Source of the DNA: Cristatella mucedo
Taxonomy: Eukaryota > Bryozoa > Phylactolaemata > Cristatellidae
Assembly (NCBI GenBank): GCA_009760855.2
Contig: WPIO01000002.1
Coordinates: 4,680,001-4,744,000 of the forward strand
Reading direction: 5' to 3'
DNA: 64,000 nt
In this document: one piece after another, positions 1 through 12,135 of the stretch
Layout: every line of letters begins with the position of its first letter
Position numbering within the stretch: the stretch's first letter is position 1
Program-made: the position numbers and the translations under genes
Notes under the pieces: generated by a model
Databases searched by the model: none
What the model was told of the DNA's origin: nothing
Seen by the model: the letters and a program-made list of their open reading frames with translations, nothing else

Positions 1-59
1 TGATAAGCAGCTTGTGTAGACTAGTGAGCAGTGGTGTCGTATGGCATTTGCAACCTTTA

Positions 60-560
60 CGACAAATAAGAGTAGCTGCTGAGTTTTTTCACCAACAGCT
101 AGTGTGTAGTTGCACATGCTGGAAGACCTAAAAGTAGTGAGTTGCTGAAGTCTAGTCTGATTCGATCGCCTAGTAGCCAGTCATTTTGGAAGATGACAGA
201 TTCCGGATAGAGGCTACAAGAGATAAGCAGGTACAGCCACATTGAAGAGTGAGGCTTTCCAATATTTGGGTACATTCAATTGACCAAAATTAGCATGTCA
301 GTTTTGATATAACTGGACTTTTAAAAAGTTTGCTGCCATCAGAATGCAAATGTCAACAATGCAAGCTGTTAGGAAGCTGAGAGAGTTTGTGATGATAGAA
401 GGCGGAGAAGGATAAAACCACAGGCACGGCTGGGTGCCATCTGCATAAAAATAAAACTAGACTTTGCTTAGCGATTACATAGGCAAGAGGGAGAGTATAA
501 ACTGTGAAAAGGAGTGAACCTAAAACGGATCCCTTGGTGTACATACAAGTGGATATGGTC
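60..560 (-). mobile_element. LINE reverse-transcriptase fragment
   Basis: Minus strand gives KGSVLGSLLFTVYTLPLAYV, the GVPQGSVLGPLLFTIYTxPL block of L2/CR1-type RT, followed by a damaged catalytic region (CRWHPAVPV where YADDTQLY is expected). Left extent approximate. Confidence 0.75.
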
Positions 561-808
561 TGGGAGGGAGGCAGAAGGATTAACTCTCAAGGACATCACG
601 ACATACTGCGGTTTCTTTCCAGCGTTTTAAAACCTCATGGGCTGCCACACCGCTTTGCGGGTTTAGACAATATTCTGGCTGATGGCTCAGCCAACAAATT
701 TGTTTTAGAAGAGCCAACAAGAGAGCCAGGCAATGCACCTTCAGATGCTCTGCCTCAAGGTCTCCAATGCCAAAGTAGGGTTAATGAGCAGATCGAACAG
801 TAATCATT

Positions 809-876
809 CCAAGTAAAGGCTCTCTGGTGTTGAGAAAGGCTAAAGCCTTTCTCAACCCCAGAGAGCCTTTACTTGG
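809..876. repeat. Long inverted repeat (hairpin)
   Basis: Arms of about 32 bp (ccaagtaaaggctctctggt... against its complement ending ...gagagcctttacttgg) with a loop of only a few bases and one mismatch. A partial third copy (ggctctctgg) follows at 877-888. No ORF or transposase associated. Confidence 0.9.
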
Positions 877-889
877 AGGCTCTCTGGCA

Positions 890-1590
890 CAAAAGGAGCT
901 AAAGCAAAATGTCGAGCTGTGCCCTTCGCAAAGGTCTCGTGGGGGTCAAACATTAACTGACTGACCCCCTTCTAGTAATAGGGTTGTTGTGAAGCCTGAG
1001 CCGCTTGCTAAACAGCAACCGACATAAAGCACTCCTACGAAACCGTACACAACAACGAATAATTATCAACTCAAATTCCGATGTTAAAGCTAACCGGAAC
1101 AACCAGTCGTCAGCTGCTCAGGTACACTACACTCCGATTGACTAGCGTCTTGCCTCACACCTAGCAGCAGGAACGCTGTGCTCCGATAGGCTACCCAAGG
1201 TTGGGAAGGGGCCCCCAGCCAAGCACCGGCATAGGACAACGGTTACGAAGCAGCAATGCTGTAGGCTGGGGTGTCCACTCTCACATACGATCGTTACAGG
1301 GTAATAAGACTTTAAAACCCACCAGGTTTTAAAATTTGCTCAAACCCGAGTATTATAAACTGAAGAAAGTCGTCCCTGCTTCTGGTTTGCCAAGTGAGGC
1401 TAAGGCCAAGGTTTTCTTATCACTCATCATCAGATGAATTATCGGGAGCCGCCAAGTCGGATAGTTCAGCAGTCAGAGTAAATGCAGCTTTGGAAGAAAT
1501 ACACCTGCCATTCTAACATAATTATAGGAATTTTTACTCTGGAATGCTGAAGTAACTGTTCCCCAAGACATTTGGGAAGTGGGGCCCCAT
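890..1590. other. No gene recognised
   Basis: About 700 bp without a convincing ORF, splice-bounded exon or known repeat on either strand. Confidence 0.5.
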
Positions 1591-1599
1591 TGTTACCTA

Positions 1600-1795
1600 G
1601 CATGGTGAGCCGTGATGGCACACTAGGTAAGGCGGTTGATTTTCACGACCTCGGGACCGATGTCGTGAAAAAAAAGTTCAAAATCCTGTGGTGGGCGATT
1701 CTATCGCTGCTGCAAGCGGTAATAACAGCCACAAAGGCTCTTCTGTCGCTATACAAAAGAGGCTGTTAAATCAGCTGGTATTTTATAGCGTAGCC
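1600..1795 (+). mobile_element. tRNA-related SINE
   Basis: Starts tggtgagccgtgatggcac, with a degraded B box (agttcaaaatcct). The body word gctgctgcaagcggtaat and the tail ggctgttaaatcagctggta are shared with the other copies. Same family as 3000-3175, 13095 and 24415. Confidence 0.75.
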
Positions 1796-2730
1796 CTTTC
1801 CCCCTGCCGAATAGGTAGTTATCCCTCGTGGCTACAAGGCTAAAAAATAATAACAATAATAATAACAACAATCATCTCTGGTTTATATTGAAAAGCCTCA
1901 AGGAGTTCTCCAGAGGGAATCCAGCACCTTTTTACACGGCTTGCAAGGTGGCTAGGGCACAGCACCTTATACCCACATATTCCGACTAAATGGGGCCTGT
2001 CCTTTTTTAAGGGGGCTAATGTATTCCTAAAAAACTCCTACATGCATTTTCAGGCTCGCCAAACAAGGACTACCAATATATATTTAGATCAGTTTACAGT
2101 GACTTCCCGGATGCACTTTAAAGCTGCTCCAATAGAGGAGGCTACCAGTTTGTATTAAAGATTGGGACTATTGTGTCTGCTGTCACCATGCCGAAGACAA
2201 ACAGCTTTAGGTTAGCATTCAGAGGGGTTAATATATTTCAAAGAAGGGGTACAAGAGCTCATTCTCTCTTTTCGGGACTAAAAAGCAGTAGTTGCAGTTC
2301 TCCGGGTGGAACAGGAAACTTCGTTTGTTTATTCTTACCGGCTATAGACAGATTTCCTGATAGACTTGGGTGCACAGCTTCAGAGTCTCTCACCACAGGA
2401 TACTAAGAATTTTCAGAGATGCTATTACATTTCCAAGGCAGTTAAATAGCCTGTCAGGTGGTCATTCAGTTTTCAGCTCCAATGTATATCTCCACAAGGC
2501 GTCATCATGCTTTAGGGAAACCAAATAAGGTTTGCTTGAGGCACCCCATCCAGCTCTGAGTTGGTGTCTCAGGTTAGAATGAAAGCGAGTCCACAGACCC
2601 CCAGCAATGGAATTTCTACAATACGGACATCTACCGTGTAAAACCAACTCTATAACCACTACAATGGCACAACCTTCACGTATAAACAGTGGTAAGCTGC
2701 CAAAGAATTTTTCATTCAACCATACTGCTC

Positions 2731-2732
<2 letters not shown>
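1796..2732. other. No gene recognised
   Basis: Contains a short imperfect AAT/AAC run (1846-1872); otherwise no supported exon or repeat family. Confidence 0.45.
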
Positions 2733-2764
<32 letters not shown>

Positions 2765-3545
2765 TACACTTGATAAAGCACCCTCAGAGAACTCAATCTC
2801 TTTCTATCTCAAACTATTTGCTGAAAAGGGAACCGCGATTGAATGGTGAGTAATATCATGCTTGATAAACAATATGAATAACATGGTTAGGGGTGACATA
2901 CACAGGGTCAGCATGCAAATGTGGTTAGTGGCAGCCTACACAGTGTCAGCACGCATAAGCACATTAAGGACGAATTAGATTAAATTAAAATAAATACTAG
3001 CTGATTTAACAGCCTCTTTTGTATTGCAACAGAAGAGCCTTTAAGGCTATCACCAGCGCTTGCAGTGGGGATAAAGTATCGCCTACTGCAGGATTAGAAC
3101 CCACGACATCGGGACCGAGGTCGTGAAAAGCAACCGCCTTGCCTAGTGCACCATCACGGCTCACCACGGGGGACCCACTACATGCTGTCTTAAATAGGTA
3201 TTTTTAAGTTCTTTTTAAATGTGGTCAAGTCAGGGCATGTTCTGATGCAAGTCGGGAGGGAGTTCCAGGCTTTCGGAGCATACGAACTAAATGCACGGTC
3301 TCCAAGGATGTGAGGTTTTAACGAGGTACTGGTAGACTGTTGGATTCCGAGAAGCGGGTGGTACGATGCTTGGCCTGGTGGGGGAGTAGATCTGAGAGAT
3401 AGGCTGGAGCCAAAGAATGAAGTGACCTAAAAGTGAGCGACAAAAGTAGACTCTCAGTAGATCTCAACCCGAATTGCATCGAGGCTAACCAAGAATGAGC
3501 CGCAAAACACCCTTGGATAAGCGTTCACACCCACAGCTTTCTGTC
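2733..3545 (-). mobile_element. LINE-A 3' end, interrupted by a SINE
   Basis: Minus-strand copy ending in the (ATT)n tail at 2733-2762, then the conserved 3' UTR (gagttctctgagggtgcttt on the minus strand). The LINE resumes at about 3175 with the C-terminal ORF remnant (complement of ggagttccaggctttcggag). The gap holds the SINE at 3000-3175. Confidence 0.8.
3000..3175 (-). mobile_element. tRNA-related SINE nested in LINE-A
   Basis: Minus strand; the B box appears as ggattagaaccc on the plus strand, and the head ccatcacggctcacc matches the other copies. Undisturbed LINE-A copies continue directly from gacgaat to acccacta, so the SINE clearly interrupts them. Confidence 0.85.
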
Positions 3546-4221
3546 GGTAATTAATTTTCTCCACAAAAAATTAGGGGAATGCCATAAGCACTGTCAGTCA
3601 ATAATGATAACTATTTCTCCATCTATAGCACAGCAAAAAAAGGAATCTACATGTGTTGAACATTTGGCACCAAAGTCACTATTTGAGTACATTGTTTGTA
3701 ATTGGAAGAAAGAACTACTTGATTTGCTAATTTCTAAGCATATGGAAATTAGCCGTATCATGCCTTAGTTCCAGTGACTTCGGATAACACACACAGAGGT
3801 TCAAGGTCCCTCACCTAAAAATTGTTACTGGGACTTTCATGAGGTTCAACTTAGTAGCTGACAGAGCTAAAATACGAACAAAAATGTAGACAATTCTTAA
3901 GCTATGAATGAGCCGCAGTTTCGAAATAAGCTCAACGTATCAAGTCATTACCTACTACGTTTCATCTAAAAATCCGACATCGGCCACTGATTTTTACAAA
4001 ACGATATGCCTACGCACGTACACAAATGTTACATGTGCTCAGGGGTTGCACTAACATATAACATTGACTTTGTCTGTAACTCTGATCAGCACACACGCTT
4101 AGAACTGGCCAGAGCACAGGAAAGACACCCCAGTCAAAACCTTTCAACACATTCATCAAGCGCACCCCTACCACACTGAGGCAAGCAAACATGGTATATT
4201 GAAGCCAGGCCTCAAGCCTAC

Positions 4222-4411
4222 CAGTGTTAGGAAGGCCACTGCCTGCGTAGACCGGCCTCGCCGACGGAGCACCATCTTGAGCGGCGGCCATTACACTGTA
4301 GCTGCCTCGGGTTTCACGGTCAAATGTTTGCGAGTAGGCTACAGTGAACCCTCCGGTAGAATTCACGCTGAACAGATTTGCGTCGGATCCAGCATCAAGT
4401 TGATAATTTGC
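4222..4411 (-). CDS. Cadherin exon 14 (last one seen)
   Basis: Acceptor tgtcag, then GCA AAT TAT (phase 0 in, matching exon 13). Encodes ANYQLDAGSDANLFSVNS, TFDRETRGSYSVMAAAQDG and APSARP, a clear EC second half (DRE, AQDG). The left end is less certain; the best donor is gtaggc after AAC ACT G (phase 1). The protein should continue with another EC boundary, which was not found in 1-4200. Confidence 0.82.
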
Positions 4412-4734
4412 CTGACATAGAAAAAAAGCCAGCCATCATCAGTGCATGAGTGCCTAAGCATGACTCAAAGATGTGGACAAAGTGAATGCTGCATGAACTG
4501 CTTTGCTAAAAACGCATAACTGCTTGGCAGGCAGTGACTCACAATCTGCAACCAAGGATTGCACAGTGATGGCATCCAAAGAGAAATGCAGACAAAGAAG
4601 CTCCCAAGTGGGGCAACCCCGTGTGTTACCTATCCTGGATGCAGGGGCAGCTGATGAATGAGGGTTGGAGATGAGTAGCTGGCCAATGAGCCAGGAGCAT
4701 GACAGCAGGCAGGTAAATGATGAGCAATGCCTAC

Positions 4735-4938
4735 CGTTTGAAACAATGGTGTCGGGTCGTCATCGTGTGCCATGAGCATGGCCAATGAGAAAGCCGGAGT
4801 AAGCAGGCTGTTCTCAGGATAGCTGATTACGAAGTCATCATTACTATCTAAATTCCAGAATATCGGCATCATGTCGTTGACATCTCTGACGTTGATAGGC
4901 ACAAACGCCTCATTTATGTCACTGCTCGAATCGCCGGT
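4735..4938 (-). CDS. Cadherin exon 13
   Basis: Phase 0 in (tagccacag, then ACC GGC) and phase 0 out (CAA ACG, then gtaggc), 68 codons. Encodes NEAFVPINVRDVNDMMPIF, a good calcium linker (DVNDMMP), then DDFVISYPENSLLTPAFSL (YPEN strand) and MLMAHDDDPTP (acidic motif). Confidence 0.88.
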
Positions 4939-5731
4939 CTGTGGCTAGAAATAGAGAGAGGAATGATGGCATAGCGATTGTCAGCATAGCACATCCCGTG
5001 CACCTACTTGAGTTAGGTGCCAGCTCGGCAGCAGTCACGGCTGTGAGCTACCGAAGCATGCATCCAGCTGTACAGGCACGTGCTCCCCTACTTGACCCCA
5101 ACTCTACTGTGGGTGCAGGCTAAGGAGGAATACAATTCTCTGGAAGGCCAACGTGTCATAAGAAATAGCAATACCTTAAAAGTTTGCTTGGGGAATCTCT
5201 AGCAAAGGCATTTCACGTATGTGCACACTCTCCCTCAGTGTCATGTACAGGCAGATCTCGACAGGAGTCAAACCACAAGAGGCCTTTAACAATAGCAAAG
5301 TAATATTGACAATTTGTCTGATTGGATACAAGTTGGAATCAATTTTTCTTCATACTGCTCCAAAAATCATTGACAATAACATGCACACTTAACAGCATGC
5401 AAATAGTGAGGGATTTGCTGAATTCTCGACCTTACAGCCCTAAGTTTATCTGAAACCCGAGGCCGGGGGTCTCCATTGCACATGATAGCACCAAGTGATG
5501 CCTAAAAAAAATGCTTATTGACAAAACTACAACACAATTTCCATGCTCATCGGAACGAGGCACCTGATAAGACTTGGACCCAAATATAAGTACTTCAGCA
5601 ATACTACCAACGATCACCCACCCAACAATATTAGTTCAGGGATTAACACAAACAAGCTCACGTGAACAAATGATCACAATCACAGATGATCACATGTATA
5701 CAAGCAAAGCATAAGGCTTCATAAGACATAC

Positions 5732-5891
5732 TCCAATTGCAATAAAGACTGGTGGAGTTGTTGGGCGTTAAGTCATATGAATAGTTCAATGCACCAGCTG
5801 AGTATCGTGGCTTAATGCCAATGACTCGATACAGAGAGTTAGTGAGAGAAGTGGTCCGATCAGGCCGAACGGCAGGCAGAGAATAGTACAT
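5732..5891 (-). CDS. Probable cadherin exon 12
   Basis: Tentative exon. A pyrimidine-rich tract (cttctctctccctgcgtggg) precedes ctaagcag. The open frame then reads MYYSLPAVRPDRTTSLTNS and IGIKPRYSAGALNYSYDL, which resembles EC strands (LNYSYDL in the position of the usual YSL). A gtatgt donor leaves phase 1. Phase 0 in matches exon 11, but phase 1 out does not match the next exon at 4938 (phase 0 in), so at least one more small exon is needed; 5592-5564 is one possibility. Confidence 0.5.
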
Positions 5892-6228
5892 CTGCTTAGC
5901 CCACGCAGGGAGAGAGAAGTGATCCTTTGTGTGCCACAACAAGCTGGGAGTGGGTTCGAGCATGTCTGACCTCGAGATGGGTTGGCCTTAAAGCTAGCAA
6001 AGCTATTGGAAAGCACAGTTGGTACAGATTGGCCTCACAGCTGGAAAAGCCAGTCTGTGCTTTTTTGATGGATAGCTATGATACTCCTATGCATATTATA
6101 CAAACTGGATGTTGCCTTGGCATATTTACCACTTTTCCAATCATTGTTTAGGTTATACTTGTGTGGTAGACCCACAGAGTGCTGCATCACAGATATGGCT
6201 ATAGCAAAACATCGGAACAGCCACTTAC

Positions 6229-6600
6229 GATGGCTCTTATTCTGGCCGTGTAGCTCGTTTTCTTCCCAGCATCCATACTGCCTGGGAAGTACACGGCAAG
6301 GCAGAATGAGTTGGTAGCCACGCACGACTGATTGGACCTTAGGTCGTAAAATATTTCGTTTGCTGAAGGCAGCAGGGTGTATGTGACATTGTCACCCACC
6401 GTCGTCGCACGAGCAGACATCACAAGATAGTCACCAGGTGCCGTCTCGTCGACACTGAATCCTATCCCAGCAGGTGGGTACACAAACACGGGCGCCCTTG
6501 GTGTGCCAACGACACGAATTAACATTTGCTGACTCGAGCTCAGTGATGGCGAACCTCCATCTCGGGCAGTCACCTCAATCGTGTAAGAGCTGCCGGTGAC
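6229..6600 (-). CDS. Cadherin exon 11
   Basis: Phase 0 in (attcag, then GTC ACC GGC) and phase 0 out (GCC ATC, then gtaagt), 124 codons. Encodes SSYTIEVTARDGGSPSLSSS, the boundary QMLIRVVGTPRAPVFVYPP, FSVDETAPGDYLVMS and SYTARIRAI. The linker GTPRAPVF has lost the acidic residues. A LINE-A copy ends only about 55 bp upstream of the acceptor. Confidence 0.9.
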
Positions 6601-6655
6601 CTGAATGAGTTTGCACGACAGATGAGCACCGTAAGAGCCCCGCGGTGGAGACATT

Positions 6656-7360
6656 CATAATAATTATAATAATAATACACTTAATAAAGCTCCCTCAGAG
6701 AACTCAATCTCTTTCTAGGCGCTTTACATTTGCTGCAAAGGGAAATGCAATTGAATGGTGAGTAGTATCATGCTTGATAAACAACATGAATAACCTGGTT
6801 AGGGGTGACATGCACAGGGTCAGCATGTAAATGTGGTTAGTGGCAGCATGCACAGTCTCAGCACACATAAGCACATCAATGACGAATCACAGCGACCCAC
6901 TAAATGCTGTCATAAATGGGTGTGTTTTAATTTCTTTTTAAATGTGGTCAAGTCAGGGGATGTCGTGATACAAGTCGGGAGTGAGTTCCAGGCTTTGGGA
7001 GCATACGAACTAAATGCACGGTCTCCAAAGGATTTGAGGTTTGTACGAGGTATAGGTAAACGGTTAGATTCCGAAAAGCGAGTGGTCCGATGTACTTGGC
7101 CTGGTGGGGGATTAGATCTGAGAGATAGGCTGGAGCCAAAGAATGAAGTGACCTAAAAGTGAGCGGCAAAACCTTGAAGTCGATCCGTTGCTTGACTGGT
7201 TGACAGTGCAGGTCGGCGAGAAGTGGTGTGGTGTGCCAACTGCGATGCTTATGACAGACGTGCCTAGAGCTGCAAAGTTTTCCACTAGCTGTAAGCGCCT
7301 GATTGCACATGCCGGTAGGCCAGCAAGCAGTGAGTTGCAATATTAATAACATCACACTTA
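6656..7360 (-). mobile_element. LINE-A 3' end
   Basis: ATT tail at 6657-6685, then 3' UTR and C-terminal ORF remnant on the minus strand (LHSLAPAYLSDLIPHQAKYI, FKVLPLTFRSLHSLAPAYL). The family's usual AP.LWNSLP block is degraded. Typical of L2/CR1-clade ORF2 C-termini. Sits immediately upstream of cadherin exon 11. Confidence 0.85.
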
Positions 7361-7970
7361 AATAGTAACCTACGGTAACTATACCTCTTTCAAGGCACTT
7401 TATATATGCTGAAAAAGAAGCCTGCTAACAATTAGTCAGTGAAAATATGGCCTGTTTTAGCATGCATACACACGAGGACAGTAGTGCAGACGAGTCAATG
7501 CTGTGAAGAACAGGTGAATTACTAGCTTCCCTTTAAATGTCAAGTGAGGAGATTTCATGATATCAGTATGAGAAAAGCTACAGGCATTAAAATAATACGG
7601 CCTAAAGGTGTGGTCTCCAGGGGATTTGGGGGTTCGTTAGAGGCACAACCAGAGAGGCACGTGGTATAGTTCAAAGCTTGATTAGGGTATGCTTCCTACT
7701 AGTAAAAAAGTGCAACAGAATGATGGACCTAAAAGTGAGCGACATAAGCTTTAGTCGATAGGCTGCTTGATGGGGATCCAGAGCAGGTCGATGAGAAATG
7801 ATGTAAAATGAAGGTCAATACGTTGACTATCGACAAGCCTAGCTGCCGAATTTTGGAACAACTGTACACATTTTACAGCACATGCAGAAACATACTCAAG
7901 TAGTGAGCTACAGAAGTCCAGGCTGGATGTCACACAAGCATGAATCAGCACGACTATACGCAACCCCAAT
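7361..7970 (-). mobile_element. Older LINE-A copy
   Basis: Divergent 3' UTR (caaggcactttatatatgctg) and ORF remnant LDFCSSLLEYVSACAVKCVQ then LFQNSAARLV on the minus strand, the RT-thumb pattern of L2/CR1 LINEs. Confidence 0.7.
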
Positions 7971-8830
7971 ATTTTTTTTTTAAATATTACTTCACTGAAA
8001 GCAGGCAGACTTGATTGTGGACCTGAAATTCACATCGAGCAAGAGGTCCATTACGAATATAATATCCAGATTGCATACAGCTACAGGATATATGCTCTTC
8101 GAGTCATTTTTGAATATTAGAGTTTCTAATTTTAGAGCAAACTAAGCTTGTTCATAACTAATAAGATGTTTTTATTGTAATTCATTTTGAGAAATTTCGT
8201 GTCACCTAGATGCAATCAAAAATCAACAATCAACAAACACCATAAAAATGCTGACACAAAGGCTTACAATATACATAAATAGCAGAAATTATGTCACAAA
8301 AGCCCACACTACCAACCACAAGGCAATTAAGCCTTTAAAAGCACTGTTTTCAGGAGTGGTCAACAGCATATCTTAACACAAGTCAGCGATATCTACAGGC
8401 CTACACGGACTGCTGAATCATAACAGCACTGCTTGCTACGCGCTATCAGTGCTCTCTATCGCCGTTCACGGCATATATGTGAAGAGGTTTTCTATTCATG
8501 CCTATCACGTGATGAACACCACAGCCACAGCAAGCAAGGACATGGAGAAACATTATATACCACTCAGCAAACAGTTTTCAGTAAGTCTCCTGATAACCTG
8601 ATTGTGTAATTTATTTAATAAAAATCGAGATACGAGCTAAATTGTCAACAGATGAAGAATAAGCTAGCCAACTCGTCGACCTCCATAAGAAAAATCCAAG
8701 TGTATTCCCTGCTCGAGCTGACGAAGTTTTTCTACGTCCTTTTTGCTTCTAGTTCTAAGAGTTCTGTATTCTCGAAGCTCAAAAAAATCTGCAAGCTAGA
8801 GAGAGACAGCAAGTTAGAGACTGAGAGAAA
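7971..8830. other. Intron sequence, nothing recognised
   Basis: AT-rich stretch inside the cadherin intron between exons 10 and 11; no exon or repeat family supported. Confidence 0.45.
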
Positions 8831-8834
8831 GACA

Positions 8835-9080
8835 GATGAATGAATGGATGGATGGATAGATGTGTGGATGGATTGATGGATTGATGGATGGATGGATGGA
8901 TGGATGGATGGATGGATGGATGGATGGATGGATGGATGGATGGATGGATGGATGGATGGATGGATGGATGGATGGATGGATGGATGGATGGATGGATGGA
9001 TGGATGGATGGATGGATGGATGGATGGATGGATGGATGGATGGATGGATGGATGGATGGATGGATAGGTGGATGGATGAC
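8835..9080. repeat. (TGGA)n microsatellite
   Basis: About 45 uninterrupted 4-bp units (8884-9064) with imperfect edges. Open in several frames (e.g. repeated MDGW) but not a gene. Located in a cadherin intron. Confidence 0.97.
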
Positions 9081-9328
9081 CGGGCGAGTGGATGGACAGA
9101 GGAACCGACATATAGACAGATACACCGATAGAAACAGATAGAAAAATAGAGACAGATAGATGAGCAATGGGTAAGTGCGGAGGGGTAGAAAGAGGGGAGA
9201 AGAAGAGATTGGACTAAGGCGGTGAGAGACACGGTGGTCAGAGAAAAAGAGAATAAATAAGAGAGAGAGAGAGAATGAGTAGAAGAACCATGCTACCGCT
9301 ACTGCCACTCTATCTCCTTCATACCTAC

Positions 9329-9551
9329 CATGTCATAGTAGGATCTAAGTTGATTCGAGGAAGCAATGTAGAACCTCTTATCCAGCGAGTTCTTGGAGAT
9401 GCTGTAGGACGCCTGCGCATTGGGGCCAATATCTCTGTCCTCGGAGTAAAGGTAGTACAGAACACTCGAGTTTCCTGCTGAGCTGCCGACATTAATAGAT
9501 GGTGGCAGGTTCATAATTGGCTTGTTGTCGTTGATGTCAATGATCCGTATA
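9329..9551 (-). CDS. Cadherin exon 10
   Basis: Phase 2 in after catttcag and phase 0 out before gtaggt. Carries the canonical calcium linker [15 protein letters not shown] and the acidic [17 protein letters not shown] core (DRD). It is the only fully canonical DxNDNxP linker found in the gene. The following intron contains the 45-copy TGGA array. Confidence 0.92.
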
Positions 9552-9649
9552 CTGAAATGCATCAGAGCCACAGTGCTGTCTGACCTGCTTGCATGCACGC
9601 AATAACCGTGCTGGTATCACGAATGGAAAATTCAAGTCGCGATGCTTAC

Positions 9650-9867
9650 GTGATAGTACAGAAGGCACTCAGTGGTTGTGTGCCATTGTCGCGAGCCTCG
9701 ACGGTAAGAAACTGCTTGTTCGTGGGTCCTGTATCCCTATCGATTGCTTGCGACTTGGTGGTGACCACACCAGTGACAGGGTCGATGATGAAATAGTCGC
9801 TATTCTGCCGCACGATGTAGTACCTGAGGACACCATTCGGTCCGTTGTCATTGTCGATTGCCGGCAC
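9650..9867 (-). CDS. Cadherin exon 9
   Basis: Phase 0 in after tgctcag and phase 2 out before gtaagc. Encodes VPAIDNDNGPNGVLRYYI (DND motif), FIIDPVTGVVTTKSQAIDRD and FLTVEARDNGTQPLSA, a nearly complete and well-preserved EC repeat. Confidence 0.93.
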
Positions 9868-10054
9868 CTGAGCACATATAGCAAGGAGTTTACGAGTTTG
9901 AAAAGCCAATCAAGAACTCCAAGAGCAAATGTGAGTGGAGGCCTCCAAGTGATGGCCCAAGGCAAGGCCATAGGCTATCACTGTGCTTGCTCTTCACATC
10001 GTTGGAGCCAGTTGGCGCCGATCAGCCGTATCATAAAAGACCCTCTCAGCTCTC

Positions 10055-10057
<3 letters not shown>

Positions 10058-10130
<73 letters not shown>

Positions 10131-10170
10131 CTCTCTCTCTCTCCTCTCTCTCTCTTTCTCCTCTCAAAAA
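10058..10170. repeat. (CT)n microsatellite
   Basis: Long CT run broken by CTCC units. Begins about 10 bp beyond the donor of cadherin exon 8. Confidence 0.95.
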
Positions 10171-10180
10171 CCTGTCTTAC

Positions 10181-10488
10181 CTGAATCACATTCAAGCCGG
10201 TAGTTTTCTCCTTGACCGCAGGTGCCAAGTTTGCACAGTTGACAATCACCGGAGGGTTATTGGGGCCAACCACAAGCACGACGACTGTTCCGAGGCCAGT
10301 GCGAGGCGGGCGAATGCGAGGATAGCAACATGAGCTTCTGCTAGTTGCCGACACAGTGAGGTTGAAGATCTTGATATTGCTGTAAGGGACTGCACTCAGT
10401 GAGCTCGAAAGCGCAATGACGCCAGTCCCACTGTCAATAGTGAACGGTGGCCAAGAGCTGGTCGTAGAGCCATCTAGAAAGGACACCA
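10181..10488 (-). CDS. Cadherin exon 8
   Basis: Phase 1 in (tggatcag, then TG GTG TCC) and phase 0 out (ATTCAG, then gtaaga). Encodes FTIDSGTGVIALSSSL (an IDS-TG-I strand pair), the boundary TVVVLVVGPNNPPVIV and NLAPAVKEKTTGLNVIQ. The linker GPNNPP is calcium-poor. A long CT microsatellite begins about 10 bp past the donor. Confidence 0.88.
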
Positions 10489-10499
10489 CTGATCCACTT

Positions 10500-11865
10500 C
10501 AGCAGCTGAAGAACCCAATTAGCAGTAAATAGAGAGGGACATGCAGACAAACAGACAGATATACAGAGAACGAGACTAATACATAGACCGAGCCAGACAG
10601 CAGAAAGCATAGATGCATTGACAGGGTCTGAGATGCAGAGACAGACAAAGAGAGCTGCATACCTAGACAGGCTGAGAGAAAGAGATATAGAGCAACATAA
10701 GTGTAGTAGATGTTGTACAGAGTAGCACGACAAATAGAAACACAAAGGTGCACATTAGCCTACCGGCTAAGGCTACTTCTCAGGATCATGGAGAAATAAT
10801 TAAGGAAAATTGGTGCTTTCTCTGCTGTAGACTGTAATTTTGCAAGACTGTAACGTGTCTGTAGTCGCAAGTACACACTCCCAGGCAAAGAGACAAATAA
10901 TTCTCTCTTCAGGGCGCCATAACGCTAAATAAAAGAGGGTGCTACAGTGCGATATAAATCCGGCTGACGGTAAGCTACAGAGAAAAGTTGGTATGCTACA
11001 TCAGCCAGATTACTACTGCCCAGGTACTTTTTTAGCATTTACTTAATTATAATGATTAGGAACCTCATGTCATTATCCAGGGTTCGGTAGCACAATCAGC
11101 TAGTTCTGTATGTGGCTAGTTGCCTCAAAATTAGATCATACAAAAAGGTTGGGCTAGATAATACCTAGCATGCATGCAACAGTATTGAAAGAAGAACCTA
11201 AGCTTCAAAATACGATGCATAAACTAGTGTAAGACGTCCAGGCACATTCTACGCTCTTAGTGGCATAATATTTTGTTTCAGCTTCAGCTTGCATAATTTT
11301 TTAAGTAAAAGCACGAGTATTCAGAGAGCATCAGAAAGACTGCCCACTGTTGTCCGAGATTTCTCACTCTAAGGTGGAAAAAGCCTACTAGCAGGCACCG
11401 GCAGAGTAGAGGGCTGAGCAGAACTACAGGGTCAATAGTAAAAATCCTGCCGGGGCTGAGAACAAGAAGAACCAACAGAATTCTTTGGCAAGCTCCTTTA
11501 GAGAAAATCCACATTACCACTGGTCCCACCTCAGTGACATCACAAGTAGAACGAATAACAACGCACTGTCTTGGAGTTTGGTCACTGTCAGCAGCCGGCT
11601 GCGATGACCCTTTGCTCGCTCAGGCTGGCCCAGCTGAGCTGCCGGCCACTGGTCTGGTGTCCACAGTCAGACAAACCGGGGTACCAAGCTGCCAATCGGC
11701 AGGTATAGGCTCCCAACTGTTAAAATGCCCCCTTGTTCGGTAGACATGTATCACGGCTAATGAATGAACAGTGACTGTGAACCACTGCTGGCAAGACTCC
11801 AAGAAAGCAACCACCGCTGCTGCAAATAAATGACTGTGTAAGTGTGCTTTGGTAAAACAGAAACA
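10500..11865. other. Cadherin intron, nothing recognised
   Basis: No supported exon. Contains a short purine-rich tract near 10620-10690. Confidence 0.45.
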
Positions 11866-11867
11866 AC

Positions 11868-12135
11868 AACTACTCTCCTACTGCCGACTATGGCACATCC
11901 TTTTCAGCGGTCCTGAGCTGCTACTTCTATGCTACTCACTACCTCAACTGCTCTCCTAACTCTGCTATGCTTCCCACTTTCTCTTTGTTGCGTGAGACAA
12001 AGTCTGTTGGCTACCGAATGCGTACCGAAAGGCGCTTACGCTGTGAGTGCGCTATACAAAACTCTCCTGTGTAACACCCACATGGTCTTTATGACTTTGT
12101 GGAGTTACAGACGGAGATATATTACATTATAAAGC
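11868..12135 (+). mobile_element. LINE-B 3' end
   Basis: Shares actactctcctactgccgac, acctcaactgctctcctaac, gcgctatacaaaactctcct and the terminal gttacagacggagatat with copies at 22525, 38750, 47760 and 50405. Confidence 0.85.

Noticed and set aside
8732-9308. Long open frames (repeated IHPS or MDGW) on both strands
   Set aside because: They are translations of the (TGGA)n microsatellite.
9589-10203. 204-codon plus-strand frame
   Set aside because: Antisense to cadherin exon 9 and the CT repeat.
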